Below, piece after piece: positions 1 through 7,554 of a stretch of 64,000 nucleotides of DNA. A model generated the notes under the pieces. That model was not told the DNA's origin, ran no database searches, and was given only the letters and a program-made list of their open reading frames with translations. This DNA comes from Brevibacterium casei CIP 102111. GTDB lineage: Bacteria > Actinomycetota > Actinomycetes > Actinomycetales > Brevibacteriaceae. Numbering within the stretch: the first letter of the stretch is position 1; each line of letters begins with the position of its first letter. The position numbers and the translations under genes were made by a program. The stretch covers positions 248,001 through 312,000 of the forward strand of contig NZ_FXZC01000004.1 in NCBI RefSeq assembly GCF_900169275.1, read 5' to 3'.

Positions 1-1293
1 GTCGCGGAGGCGCCCGCCGATGCCGAGGTCATTCGCGGTCTCACCCTGCCCGGAGGGGTCAACGCCCACTCGCACGCTTTCCATCGCATCCTGCGCGGAC
101 GCACCCACGGCGACGGCGGCACCTTCTGGACGTGGCGCGAGGTCATGTATTCCGTGGCCGGGCGCCTGAGCCCGGAGAGCTACGAGACCGTCGCCCGCGC
201 CGTCTTCGCGGAGATGCTCGCCGGCGGCTACACCTCGGTGGGTGAATTCCACTACGTCCACCATGCCCCGGACGGGACCCCCTACCCTGAGGCCCACGCG
301 ATGGAGCGGGCGCTGGCACGGGCGGCCGCCTCGGCGGGGATCCGGATCCGCCTCCTCGACACGTGCTACCTCACCGGCGGCATCGGCACCGAACTCTCCG
401 ACGAGCAGGCCCGCTTCGGCGACGGCACGATCGAGGACTACCTCGACCGGCACGCCCGCCTCGCATCGGACTTCGCGGCGGAGTTCCCCGTCGACGCCGC
501 GGGCAACAGCTTCGTCACCGTCGGGGCCGCGATCCACTCGGTGCGGGCGGTGCCCGCCTCCGACCTGCCGCGGTTCGCCGAGATCACCGGACCCCTCCAC
601 GTCCACCTCTCGGAGCAACCGGCGGAGAACGAGGCCTCGATCGCCGCCTACGGGACGACGCCGACCCAGGTGCTCGCCCGGGCCGGAGTCGTCACGGAGC
701 GGCTCTCCCCGGTCCATGCCACACACCTGACCGATGCGGACATCGCGACGCTCGGGGAGGGTGCGACGACGATCGTCATGTGCCCGTGCACGGAGGCCGA
801 CCTCGCCGACGGCATCGGTCCGGCCCGCGAACTCGCCGAGGCGGGAGCGACGATCGCCCTCGGCTCCGACCAGCACGTCGTCCTCGATGCGCTGCGCGAG
901 ACCCAGGGGCTCGAGGCCGGTGAGCGTCTGCGCAGCGGTGAGCGCGGTCGCTTCTCCCCGGCCGAGCTCATCGACGCGCTCACCCTCGGCGGTGCACGCA
1001 GCCTCGATCTGCCCGTCGGCGAGCTCACGGTCGGGAAGGCGTGTGACTTCATCGCCGTGCGCACCGACAGCATGCGCACCTTCGGCTCGCTCGGCGAGCA
1101 GGTCGTGCTCAGTGCGACCGCAACCGACATCCACATGACCGTGAGCGGGGGAGTCGTGCGCGTCCGCGACGGCGTCCACACCGCGCTCGGGCCGATTCCC
1201 GGGCTCTACGCCGAGGCGTTCGCCGCCTTGGGCATGGCCCCGGGGACCCCGGCGTCCGCCCTGTCCGCAGCCGACGCCTCGGCGGCGAGCTGA
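1..1293 (+). CDS. hutF: formimidoylglutamate deiminase, 5' end missing
   Basis: The reading frame is open from the first base, so the gene begins before the window; 430 residues are present. It should hydrolyse N-formimino-L-glutamate to N-formyl-L-glutamate and ammonia in histidine breakdown. Seen directly: an N-terminal NAHSHAFHR metal-binding stretch at about residues 21-29, the GTFWTWRE motif shortly after, a later histidine in HVHLSEQ, and LGSDQH carrying the expected catalytic Asp. These are the landmarks of the HutF branch of the amidohydrolase superfamily. The next gene, an IclR regulator, starts 3 bases after the stop and is probably co-transcribed. The rest of a hut locus, if present, lies upstream. 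Confidence 0.9.
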   Translation, partial: VAEAPADAEVIRGLTLPGGVNAHSHAFHRILRGRTHGDGGTFWTWREVMYSVAGRLSPESYETVARAVFAEMLAGGYTSVGEFHYVHHAPDGTPYPEAHAMERALARAAASAGIRIRLLDTCYLTGGIGTELSDEQARFGDGTIEDYLDRHARLASDFAAEFPVDAAGNSFVTVGAAIHSVRAVPASDLPRFAEITGPLHVHLSEQPAENEASIAAYGTTPTQVLARAGVVTERLSPVHATHLTDADIATLGEGATTIVMCPCTEADLADGIGPARELAEAGATIALGSDQHVVLDALRETQGLEAGERLRSGERGRFSPAELIDALTLGGARSLDLPVGELTVGKACDFIAVRTDSMRTFGSLGEQVVLSATATDIHMTVSGGVVRVRDGVHTALGPIPGLYAEAFAALGMAPGTPASALSAADASAAS

Positions 1294-1296
1294 GGT

Positions 1297-2157
1297 ATGG
1301 CGGAGGTCCCTGCATTGCGACGGTCGGTGGCGATCCTCAGGCACTTGGCCTCATCGAACCGCGCGATCTCCGCGGGCGCGCTCGTCCGTGCCCTCGAGAT
1401 CCCGCGCTCGAGCGTCTACGAGCTCCTCTCCGTGCTCGAGGAGCTCGGGCTCGTCGTGCGCACCGAACCGGGGTATGTGCTTGGTCCCGGAGTCCACGAG
1501 CTCGGCAGCTCGTACCTGCGGACCAACCCGCTGCAGCGCCTCGCGCAGCCGGTCGTCCGCCAGCTCGCCGAGGACACCTCGGCGACCGCGCAGCTGGCGA
1601 TCATCCGCGGATGGGAGACCGTCTACGTCCTCAAGGAGCAGTCGCTGCGGTCCGTCGCCGTCGTCACCGCGACCGGCGTGCGGATGCCGAGCTACCTCAC
1701 GGCGACCGGGCGGGCGATCCTCGCGCAGCTGCCGAAGTCCGAGGTGCTCGCGATGTTCCAGTCCGAGTCGTCGTTCGTCACCCGCACCGGGGTCGGGCCG
1801 GGTTCGTTCAGACAGCTGAGCGCTCTGCTCGCCCAGACCAGGCGGGCCGGGTGGGCGATCGAGCACGGTGAGGTGACGCCGGGGATCTCGACGCTCGCCG
1901 CTCCGGTCTACGACGTCCTCTCCCGTCCGATCGCCGCGATCGGGCTCTCCGTCGCCGACCCTGCGGTCGGTGCTCAGGCCGGCACCGAGGCGGGGGCCGG
2001 CACCGAGGCGGGAGCCGGTGCGAGCGCTGACAGTGCAGACCGGGCCGGCGCCGGGTCCGATGACGCTTCGGTGACCTCGGGCGCCGGTGAGGTGTCCGAG
2101 GACCTCGTCGAGCGTGTGCTCGCCGCAGCCGCCGAGGTGACCGCGAAGCTGCGGTGA
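1297..2157 (+). CDS. IclR-family regulator, probably of the hut genes
   Basis: A 286-residue protein with an N-terminal winged helix (ISAGALVRALEIPRSSVYELL, helix about 25-45) and an IclR effector domain. It starts 3 bases after hutF, which suggests a local regulator of histidine use; that role is inferred from position only. Between about residues 225 and 265 a stretch made almost only of Ala, Gly, Glu, Ser and Asp interrupts the C-terminal domain. It is encoded in part by an 18-bp tandem repeat at 1978-2013. It may be a disordered linker rather than part of the fold. The gene ends 15 bases from the convergent MerR gene. Confidence 0.85.
   Translation: MAEVPALRRSVAILRHLASSNRAISAGALVRALEIPRSSVYELLSVLEELGLVVRTEPGYVLGPGVHELGSSYLRTNPLQRLAQPVVRQLAEDTSATAQLAIIRGWETVYVLKEQSLRSVAVVTATGVRMPSYLTATGRAILAQLPKSEVLAMFQSESSFVTRTGVGPGSFRQLSALLAQTRRAGWAIEHGEVTPGISTLAAPVYDVLSRPIAAIGLSVADPAVGAQAGTEAGAGTEAGAGASADSADRAGAGSDDASVTSGAGEVSEDLVERVLAAAAEVTAKLR
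1978..2013 (+). repeat. two 18-bp tandem units inside the IclR gene
   Basis: GCCGGCACCGAGGCGGGG at 1978-1995 is followed at once by the same unit with one change at 1996-2013. It encodes the AGTEAG repeat of the low-complexity insert. Confidence 0.85.
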
Positions 2158-2172
2158 GCGCTCGGTCGGGTC

Positions 2173-2862
2173 TCAGGGCTGTTCGGATCCTTGGCTGCGA
2201 TCGGCGGTGACGCTGAGCGAGACGTGGCCGAGCGCCCGCAGCGCCCGGATGAGCTGGTCGAAGGCGATGCTCCCGGCCACGGCGCGCATGACCTTGACGT
2301 CCTCCGAGGGCTCGTCCCCGTCCTCGGTTCTCTGCAGGGAGCCCTTCTGCAGGGAGCCTCTGTGCAGAGACGCGACGTCCCCGCGGGAGATCTCCGCCAT
2401 CGGCACCGCGTAGCGCATGACGGTGTCGATCCCATCGGGCATCTCCCACGCCGCCAGAGTGTGCAGCACCTCGTCGAGAGCCCGGCGCGGGATCGACCCG
2501 ATGTCCGGCCAGCCCATCCGCTCGAGCAGTGCGGCGACAGTGGGGTGCTCAGGACGGTCGCCGGCGGCCGGGCCTCCGGCCGCCAGGTCGCCCAGGGCGA
2601 TCGCCTGCGCCTCCTCGAGCGCCCGGATGAGGGGCACCGACGGATCATCGAGGAGCGCGGTGAGCCTGCGGATCGCGGGAATCGGGGCATCGGCGACCTC
2701 CCGCAGCACCTGGATGAGAGCGAGCCTCTCGAGATGTCGGGTGCCGTAGTTCTGACGAGTCGCGGTGATCCGCTCGCCGGGCGGCAGCAGTCCCTCGCGG
2801 CGGTAGTACTTGATCGTCGCCGCCGAACATCCGCTGGCGACGGCCAACTCACTGAGCAGCAT
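2173..2862 (-). CDS. MerR-family transcriptional regulator
   Basis: A 229-residue protein opening with a MerR helix-turn-helix (LSELAVASGCSAATIKYYRREGLLPP) and a wing with RQNYGTRHLERL, followed by a long helical region. I see no cysteine pair like that of metal-sensing MerR proteins, so the ligand is unknown. The ATG has a GGGGAGG ribosome site. It is transcribed away from a DUF2306 membrane protein, and the gap between them carries dyads likely to be its operator. The 3' end faces the IclR gene. Confidence 0.88.
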   Translation of the reverse strand: MLLSELAVASGCSAATIKYYRREGLLPPGERITATRQNYGTRHLERLALIQVLREVADAPIPAIRRLTALLDDPSVPLIRALEEAQAIALGDLAAGGPAAGDRPEHPTVAALLERMGWPDIGSIPRRALDEVLHTLAAWEMPDGIDTVMRYAVPMAEISRGDVASLHRGSLQKGSLQRTEDGDEPSEDVKVMRAVAGSIAFDQLIRALRALGHVSLSVTADRSQGSEQP

Positions 2863-2878
2863 GGTCCCCTCCCCGCTT

Positions 2879-2905
2879 GGATAGTCCTCCCACCGGCGAC
2901 TATCC
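2879..2905. promoter_or_regulatory. inverted repeat, candidate MerR operator
   Basis: GGATAGTC at 2879-2886 and GACTATCC at 2898-2905 are perfect inverted arms 11 bases apart, lying between the divergent MerR and DUF2306 genes. Confidence 0.6.
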
Positions 2906-2921
2906 TGATGGCGCCGGCGTA

Positions 2922-2938
2922 GATAGTGAAACTATCCT
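2922..2938 (+). promoter_or_regulatory. dyad and -10 box before the DUF2306 gene
   Basis: GATAGTGAAACTATC (2922-2936) is a perfect 15-base dyad reusing the ATAGT half-site of the neighbouring operator. It overlaps a -10-like TATCCT (2933-2938) placed six bases before the ATG at 2945, so the transcript is probably leaderless and the regulator would bind at the core promoter. Confidence 0.55.
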
Positions 2939-2944
2939 ACAGGC

Positions 2945-3430
2945 ATGGACACGCTCACTCCGGTCATCGCCATCCATGCCATCGCAGCCCTCTACGTCCT
3001 TCTGCTCGGTCCTGTGCAGATCTTCCGCCGCCGGCGCGACACGGCCCACCGGATCCTCGGCGCCGGCTGGGTGACCGCCATCGTCACCGTGTGCGTCTCG
3101 AGCTTCTGGATCATGCCCAACGGATTCACCTGGCTCCACGGACTCTCGATCTGGACGCTCGTCTGCGTTGCCGCGGCGATCACCGCGATTCGCCTGGGCT
3201 CGGTCCGCGTCCACCGCCACTTCATGATCGGCGCCTACATCGGCACCCTGATCGCCTTCGTCTTCGCCTCGATCATTCCCGCTCGCCTCATCCCGCAGAT
3301 GCTGCGCAGCGAGCCCCTCGTCGTCATCGTCACGGTGCTCGCGGTCGCCGCGACGGTCACGGTGTTCGTCCGGGTGGTGACGGTGAGGGCCAAGGCCCCC
3401 GAGCCGGTCCCCGAGGACGCGGTGACGTGA
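2945..3430 (+). CDS. DUF2306-type membrane protein
   Basis: A 161-residue protein with four hydrophobic segments (about residues 5-23, 40-57, 68-85 and 100-120) and a C-terminal hydrophobic tail. The order of His-containing helices (IHAIAALY, TAHRILGAGW, VRVHRHFMIGAYIG) resembles the DUF2306 family. Its biochemical role is unknown to me. There is no Shine-Dalgarno sequence; a TATCCT box six bases upstream suggests leaderless translation. Control by the divergent MerR regulator is likely from the shared dyads. Confidence 0.7.
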   Translation: MDTLTPVIAIHAIAALYVLLLGPVQIFRRRRDTAHRILGAGWVTAIVTVCVSSFWIMPNGFTWLHGLSIWTLVCVAAAITAIRLGSVRVHRHFMIGAYIGTLIAFVFASIIPARLIPQMLRSEPLVVIVTVLAVAATVTVFVRVVTVRAKAPEPVPEDAVT

Positions 3431-3546
3431 ACCCGGCACCCGCCTCGGCGGGGTCGATTCGCACCCCGTGCCGATGTCCGGTGGTTACACTGTGCCCACC
3501 TCAAGCGGAGGTCGACCGGATCTTCGTGCCAGACACAGGAGCAGCC

Positions 3547-5247
3547 ATGGCATCCCCACACCCGACCATGTTCGGCGGAGACGCCGCCCGCGCGCGGGAG
3601 ATCCTCGAAGTCCTCGCCCGGTACGGCATCGCCGAACAGTCCGCCCGCAAGCTCGCCGCCGCCGACGGGGACACCAGCCTGGCGACGAAGCTCGCCGACC
3701 CCGACCTCGTCGAACTCGACGCAGGAGCGCGTCTGACCGCGGCGTTCACCGAACTCGGGACGACGTGGATCAAACTCGGCCAGTCCCTGAGCATGCGCGC
3801 CGACCTCGTGGGCACGGACATCGCCGAGGCGCTCGCCGGGCTGCAGGCCGAAGTGCCCGCCGATCCACCGGGAAAGGCTCGGGAACGCGTCGAAGCCGAC
3901 CTCGGGGCGCCCGTGACCGAACTCTTCGCCTCCTTCGACGACGAACCCTTCGCCTCCGGATCGGTGGCTCAGGCCCACCACGCCGTGCTCAAGGACGGAA
4001 CGCCGGCCGTGGTCAAGGTCCTCCACTTCGGCGCCGAGGAGAAGGTGCGCGGGGATCTCGACCTCATGCGCAAGGTCGCCCGCTTCGCCGAATCCGCCGA
4101 TCCCGACCTCGCCCGCTTCCACCCTGTGAAGGCCGTCGAACAGTTCGCCGAGATGATGACCCAGGCCGTCGACCTGCGCAACGAACTCGGTGCGATGCAG
4201 CGCTTCACCCAGGAACTCAGCGAATTCGACTGGCTGCTCGTGCCCAAGCCGTTCCCGGAGCTCAGCGCCGCGGGAGTGCTCACGATGGAGCAGATGGCAG
4301 GGTCGTCGTTGCGCACGGCAGCCGACGTCACCGCGAGCGGGTGGACCGTCAACGACCTCACCCAGCATGTGACCAATGCGTGGATGACGATGATCTTCGA
4401 CCATGGTCTCTACCACGCCGATCCGCACCCGGGGAACTTCCTCGTCTCCGACTCCGAGCACGTCGTCCTCCTCGACTACGGGGACGTCGGCTACCTCGCC
4501 GGACCCCGCCGCAACGACGTCATCCGGCTGCTCACCGCGGTCGTCGGACGCGACGTCTCCGGGCTCACCGACGTCATCATCGTCGTGTGCAAAGCGCCGG
4601 CCTCGACGGACGTCAAAGACCTCGAGATGGCCATCGACAAGTGGATGGCGCAGTACCTGCCCGAGGACACGGCGTCTGCCGACATCGATCTCAGTGCGGC
4701 GATGAACGCGTGCATGCAGCTCCTCCACGAGAAGGAGCTCAGCTTCCCCAGCGACCTCGCGATGCTCGTGCGCGTCATGTCGAGGCTCGAAGGCTTCGGC
4801 ATCCAGATCGGCAGCACCGTGACGATGGAGGAGTACCTCGGGCCGTATCTGCGTGAGCATGCGAAGAAGGAGAACTCTCCGCAGAAGCTCTTCGAGCGCT
4901 TCGTCCGGTCGACGTCGAACTGGACGCGGATGGCGAACAACCTGCCCCGCGACCTCGAGATCCTCGTCCAGCAGTTGCGCAACGGCGACACCCGGTTCGA
5001 GATCAACCTCCGCGACCCCGACGAACTCACCGACAAGCTCGTCGATGGGCTCATGGCCTCATCGTCGCTGCTCGCGGCCTCCCAGCTGCTCGCGAACCGG
5101 ACGGGTCCGACGATCAAAGGAGTCTCGATCGCCGGTCTCGCCGCGGCAGGTCTGGCCGCCGTGACCTGGCGGAACCTCTCCGTGCGCCGCACCAGTCACG
5201 TCACTGTCACCGAGGAGGTGCTCAAGCTCGCCAAACGCGCGCGGTGA
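3547..5247 (+). CDS. ABC1/UbiB-family atypical kinase
   Basis: A 566-residue protein of the ABC1 (UbiB/AarF/COQ8) family, usually linked to isoprenoid-quinone or lipid metabolism at the membrane. Seen: the family KxGQ motif (WIKLGQSLSMRADL, residues 75-87), the Ala-rich loop ASGSVAQ, the VVK lysine near 157, the catalytic-loop HADPHPGNF at 290-298, and LDYGDVG at 309-315 where the metal-binding DFG is DYG. A hydrophobic stretch near 525-545 may anchor it. The frame is open far upstream, but the ATG at 3547 begins the protein-like sequence, and the DUF2306 gene occupies the other frame before 3430. Substrate unknown. Confidence 0.85.
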   Translation: MASPHPTMFGGDAARAREILEVLARYGIAEQSARKLAAADGDTSLATKLADPDLVELDAGARLTAAFTELGTTWIKLGQSLSMRADLVGTDIAEALAGLQAEVPADPPGKARERVEADLGAPVTELFASFDDEPFASGSVAQAHHAVLKDGTPAVVKVLHFGAEEKVRGDLDLMRKVARFAESADPDLARFHPVKAVEQFAEMMTQAVDLRNELGAMQRFTQELSEFDWLLVPKPFPELSAAGVLTMEQMAGSSLRTAADVTASGWTVNDLTQHVTNAWMTMIFDHGLYHADPHPGNFLVSDSEHVVLLDYGDVGYLAGPRRNDVIRLLTAVVGRDVSGLTDVIIVVCKAPASTDVKDLEMAIDKWMAQYLPEDTASADIDLSAAMNACMQLLHEKELSFPSDLAMLVRVMSRLEGFGIQIGSTVTMEEYLGPYLREHAKKENSPQKLFERFVRSTSNWTRMANNLPRDLEILVQQLRNGDTRFEINLRDPDELTDKLVDGLMASSSLLAASQLLANRTGPTIKGVSIAGLAAAGLAAVTWRNLSVRRTSHVTVTEEVLKLAKRAR

Positions 5248-5283
5248 GCGGGCGGCGGCCGTTGGCGTAGTCGGGTGCTGGGC

Positions 5284-5664
5284 TCACAGGTATGGCGCGG
5301 TGATGAGCTCGAGGTAGTGGCCAGCCGGGTCGAGGAAGTAGACGCCGCGTCCCCCGTGCTCGGTGTTCGTCTCGCCCGGCCGGGTGCGCTGCGGGTCGGC
5401 CCAGTGGTCGAGGCCGCGGTCCCGCAGGAGGCCGAGTGCCCGATCGAACTGCTCATCGGTGCAGAGGAAGGCCATGTGCACCGGGGAGACTTCGTAAGGC
5501 GGTGGGGGAGAGGCGAACTGGAGCATGACCCCGCCGGAGAGCATGACGTTGGCGAAGACACCCCATGACCGGGTGTGCTCGGCCTCGAGGATGTCGACAT
5601 AGAACTGCGCCGATTCCTGCGGGTCCGCGGCGGCGACGATGGTGTGGTTGAAGGTTGCTGACAT
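5284..5664 (-). CDS. VOC-superfamily (glyoxalase/dioxygenase-fold) protein
   Basis: A 126-residue single VOC domain: NHTIVAAADPQESAQFYVDIL at the N-terminus, SPVHMAFLC in the middle, and GVYFLDPAGHYLELIT at the C-terminus giving the usual His and Glu metal ligands. The start was set at 5664 rather than eight codons earlier because GAAAGGACC precedes this ATG at proper distance. Glyoxalase, dioxygenase and drug-binding proteins all share this fold, so the reaction cannot be named. Confidence 0.8.
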   Translation of the reverse strand: MSATFNHTIVAAADPQESAQFYVDILEAEHTRSWGVFANVMLSGGVMLQFASPPPPYEVSPVHMAFLCTDEQFDRALGLLRDRGLDHWADPQRTRPGETNTEHGGRGVYFLDPAGHYLELITAPYL

Positions 5665-5831
5665 GAATGGTCCTTTCGAATTGGGCATGACGATCTGAGG
5701 TCGTGGTCTCGAAAGGAGGGGCGCGCTCGCGCCCCGGGCGGCTCACGTACGGACCGGGTCACCGATCCGTGAGCGGCGCTGGGCCAATCCGGTCATCGCG
5801 ATCCAGTGTACGCACCGAACCTGCGAGGTCG

Positions 5832-5837
5832 TAGACT
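5832..5837 (+). promoter_or_regulatory. -10 box of the trpS leader
   Basis: TAGACT lies six bases before the leader-peptide ATG at 5844, the same spacing found before other leaderless genes in this window. No convincing -35 hexamer was found. Confidence 0.5.
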
Positions 5838-5843
5838 CGTCCC

Positions 5844-5897
5844 ATGCGCACAACCCGACTCAACTGGTGGTGGCTGCTCGACGACGCAGCCGACTGA
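5844..5897 (+). CDS. Trp-rich leader peptide of trpS
   Basis: A 17-codon ORF, MRTTRLNWWWLLDDAAD, with three tandem TGG codons at 5865-5873, 100 bases before trpS. A run of tryptophan codons in a short ORF ahead of a tryptophanyl-tRNA synthetase gene is the signature of ribosome-mediated attenuation: lack of charged tRNA-Trp would stall the ribosome here. No ribosome site precedes the ATG; the -10 box six bases upstream implies a leaderless message. The flanking hairpins (own entries) overlap its codons as such a switch needs. Confidence 0.85.
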   Translation: MRTTRLNWWWLLDDAAD

Positions 5898-5927
5898 CGC
5901 ATACCCGCGGGCTGCATGGCAGCCCGC
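5872..5927 (+). promoter_or_regulatory. attenuator with mutually exclusive hairpins
   Basis: Segment 1 GGCTGC (5872-5877, in the last Trp and the Leu codons) can pair with segment 2 GCAGCC (5886-5891). Segment 2 can instead pair with segment 3 GGCTGC (5910-5915). Segment 3, as GCGGGCTGC (5907-5915), pairs perfectly over nine bases with segment 4 GCAGCCCGC (5919-5927) across a 3-base loop. A ribosome stalled on the Trp codons would cover segment 1, favour 2:3 and block the 3:4 stem. There is no U-tract after the 3:4 stem, common in high-GC actinomycetes, so termination versus another effect is inferred. Confidence 0.78.
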
Positions 5928-5942
5928 TGACGAGGTGGGATC

Positions 5943-5990
5943 TCTCCGTGCGACCCGTGCACACCAGACCGCACACGCACCCCACGGAGA
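5943..5990 (+). promoter_or_regulatory. helix that would hide the trpS ribosome site
   Basis: TCTCCGTG (5943-5950) is exactly complementary to CACGGAGA (5983-5990), which contains the GGAG Shine-Dalgarno of trpS. It could add translational control beyond the attenuator; whether it forms in vivo is unknown. Confidence 0.45.
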
Positions 5991-5996
5991 ACAGAC

Positions 5997-7043
5997 ATGG
6001 ATTCCCTTTCCGCCACCCTCGATCGCATGCCGCAGCTGCGCACCGACATCGATGCCCATCCCGAACGCTACCGGATGCTCACCGGCGAACGCCCCACCGG
6101 CCGGCTCCACCTCGGCCATCTCTTCGGCTCCATCCTCGAACGGGTCGCCCTGCAGAACCAGGGGATCGAGACCTTCATCGTCCTCGCCGACTATCAGGTC
6201 ATCACCGATCGGGCCACCTCGGCGAACGTCGCCGACAACGTCCACGAGGCGAACCTCGACTACGTCGCCGCCGGGATCGACCCTGAGCGGACGACGATCT
6301 TCACGCATTCGGCGGTCTCCGCGCTCAATCAGCTCATGCTGCCGTTCCTCAGCCTCGTCAGCGACAGCGAACTGCGGCGCAACCCGACGGTCAAGGCCGA
6401 GCTCGCCGCCTCCGATCGCCCGCTCAGCGGACTCCTGCTCACCTACCCCGTGCACCAGGCGGCGGACATCCTCTTCTGCCGGGGCAATCTCGTCCCGGTC
6501 GGCAAGGACAATCTGCCTCATGTCGAGATCACCCGGACGATCGCCCGGCGGTTCAACGAACGCTACGACCGTGTCTTCGCCGAACCCGAGGCGATGCTCA
6601 CGACGACCCCGGAACTGCCCGGACTCGACGGACGGAAGATGTCGAAGAGCTACGGCAACGCCATCGCCCTGGGGATGAGCGCGGACGAGACGGCGCAGGT
6701 CATCCGCAGGGCGGCGACGGACTCCGACCGGCGGATCACCTTCGACCCGGACAGCCGCCCCGGGGTCTCCGCCCTGCTCACCACCGCGGCGGTGTGCGCC
6801 GGGCGGACACCGGAGGCCATTGCCGAGGAGATCGGGGACTCCGGGGCGGGAGCCCTGAAGAAGGCCGCCACCGAGGCGGTCAACGAGTTCCTCGCCGACC
6901 ACCGGACCCGACGGCGCGAGCTCGAACGCAATCCGTCCGCGGTCCGTGAGATCCTCTCAGCGGGCAACGCCCGGGCGAACGTCATCGCCGAGGAGACGCT
7001 CGCCGAGGTGCGCACGGCGATGGGCATGGACTACGGGCGCTGA
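5997..7043 (+). CDS. trpS: tryptophanyl-tRNA synthetase
   Basis: A 348-residue class Ic aminoacyl-tRNA synthetase that charges tRNA-Trp with tryptophan. Seen: GERPTGRLHLGH with the HIGH-type HLGH at 38-41, the KMSKS loop exactly as KMSKS at 214-218, and DGRKMSKSYGN context typical of TrpS. Length fits the bacterial family (about 330-350). The ATG at 5997 has GGAG seven bases upstream. It is preceded by a Trp-codon leader and attenuator, so expression should rise when charged tRNA-Trp falls. The next gene is convergent. Confidence 0.96.
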   Translation: MDSLSATLDRMPQLRTDIDAHPERYRMLTGERPTGRLHLGHLFGSILERVALQNQGIETFIVLADYQVITDRATSANVADNVHEANLDYVAAGIDPERTTIFTHSAVSALNQLMLPFLSLVSDSELRRNPTVKAELAASDRPLSGLLLTYPVHQAADILFCRGNLVPVGKDNLPHVEITRTIARRFNERYDRVFAEPEAMLTTTPELPGLDGRKMSKSYGNAIALGMSADETAQVIRRAATDSDRRITFDPDSRPGVSALLTTAAVCAGRTPEAIAEEIGDSGAGALKKAATEAVNEFLADHRTRRRELERNPSAVREILSAGNARANVIAEETLAEVRTAMGMDYGR

Positions 7044-7099
7044 TCGGGCGGGAGCGTCACGGGGGCCGGTCAGCCGGCACTCCGCCACACGTGCGCCCG

Positions 7100-7450
7100 C
7101 TACTTGTCCTTGTCGATGAGGTCGAGCAGCTCCTTCGCCGCCTTCTCAATCTCCGTGTGCTTGTACTCGCCGGCCCGGGATTCCGCGGCGATGACGCCGG
7201 CGCGGTGGACCTCGACGAAGTCGCCGTAGGGGAACGAATACGCCTTCTTCGTCCGCGGATCCGCCTCCTCGTCGATGCCGAGATGCCATTTCGCGTACGC
7301 GTCCCAGCCGTTGTTGGCGATGAAGACGTCTTCGCCTTCGGCCGTCGGCTTCTCCGCCGACCAGTCGCCGAGGTCGTTGCTGTCCACCTTGCCGGCGCGG
7401 ATGAGCTCACGAGCGTGCTCGACGGCATCGGTGTTGAGTGAGATCGTCAT
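7100..7450 (-). CDS. conserved hypothetical protein, 116 residues
   Basis: A small soluble, acidic protein with the sequence features GDWSAEKPTAEGEDVFI, NNGWDAYAKWHLGID and SFPYGDFVEVHRAGVIAAESRA, ending in a Lys/Asp-rich helix. I recognise it as a type found as a hypothetical protein in many actinomycetes but know no function. The start at 7450 (MTISLN) is chosen because the upstream 36 codons look non-coding and are out of character. No operon partner: trpS is convergent and rlmC ends 105 bases upstream. Confidence 0.7.
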   Translation of the reverse strand: MTISLNTDAVEHARELIRAGKVDSNDLGDWSAEKPTAEGEDVFIANNGWDAYAKWHLGIDEEADPRTKKAYSFPYGDFVEVHRAGVIAAESRAGEYKHTEIEKAAKELLDLIDKDK

Positions 7451-7554
7451 GGAGTCAATGTAGCCTGCCGAATGGGGAAAGCGCACGGGTTTTCCGCTGA
7501 CAGTTTCTCCGGCCGCCTCGGTGGGGGTGTCCTTGCCTCGCCGTCGCCGCGACC

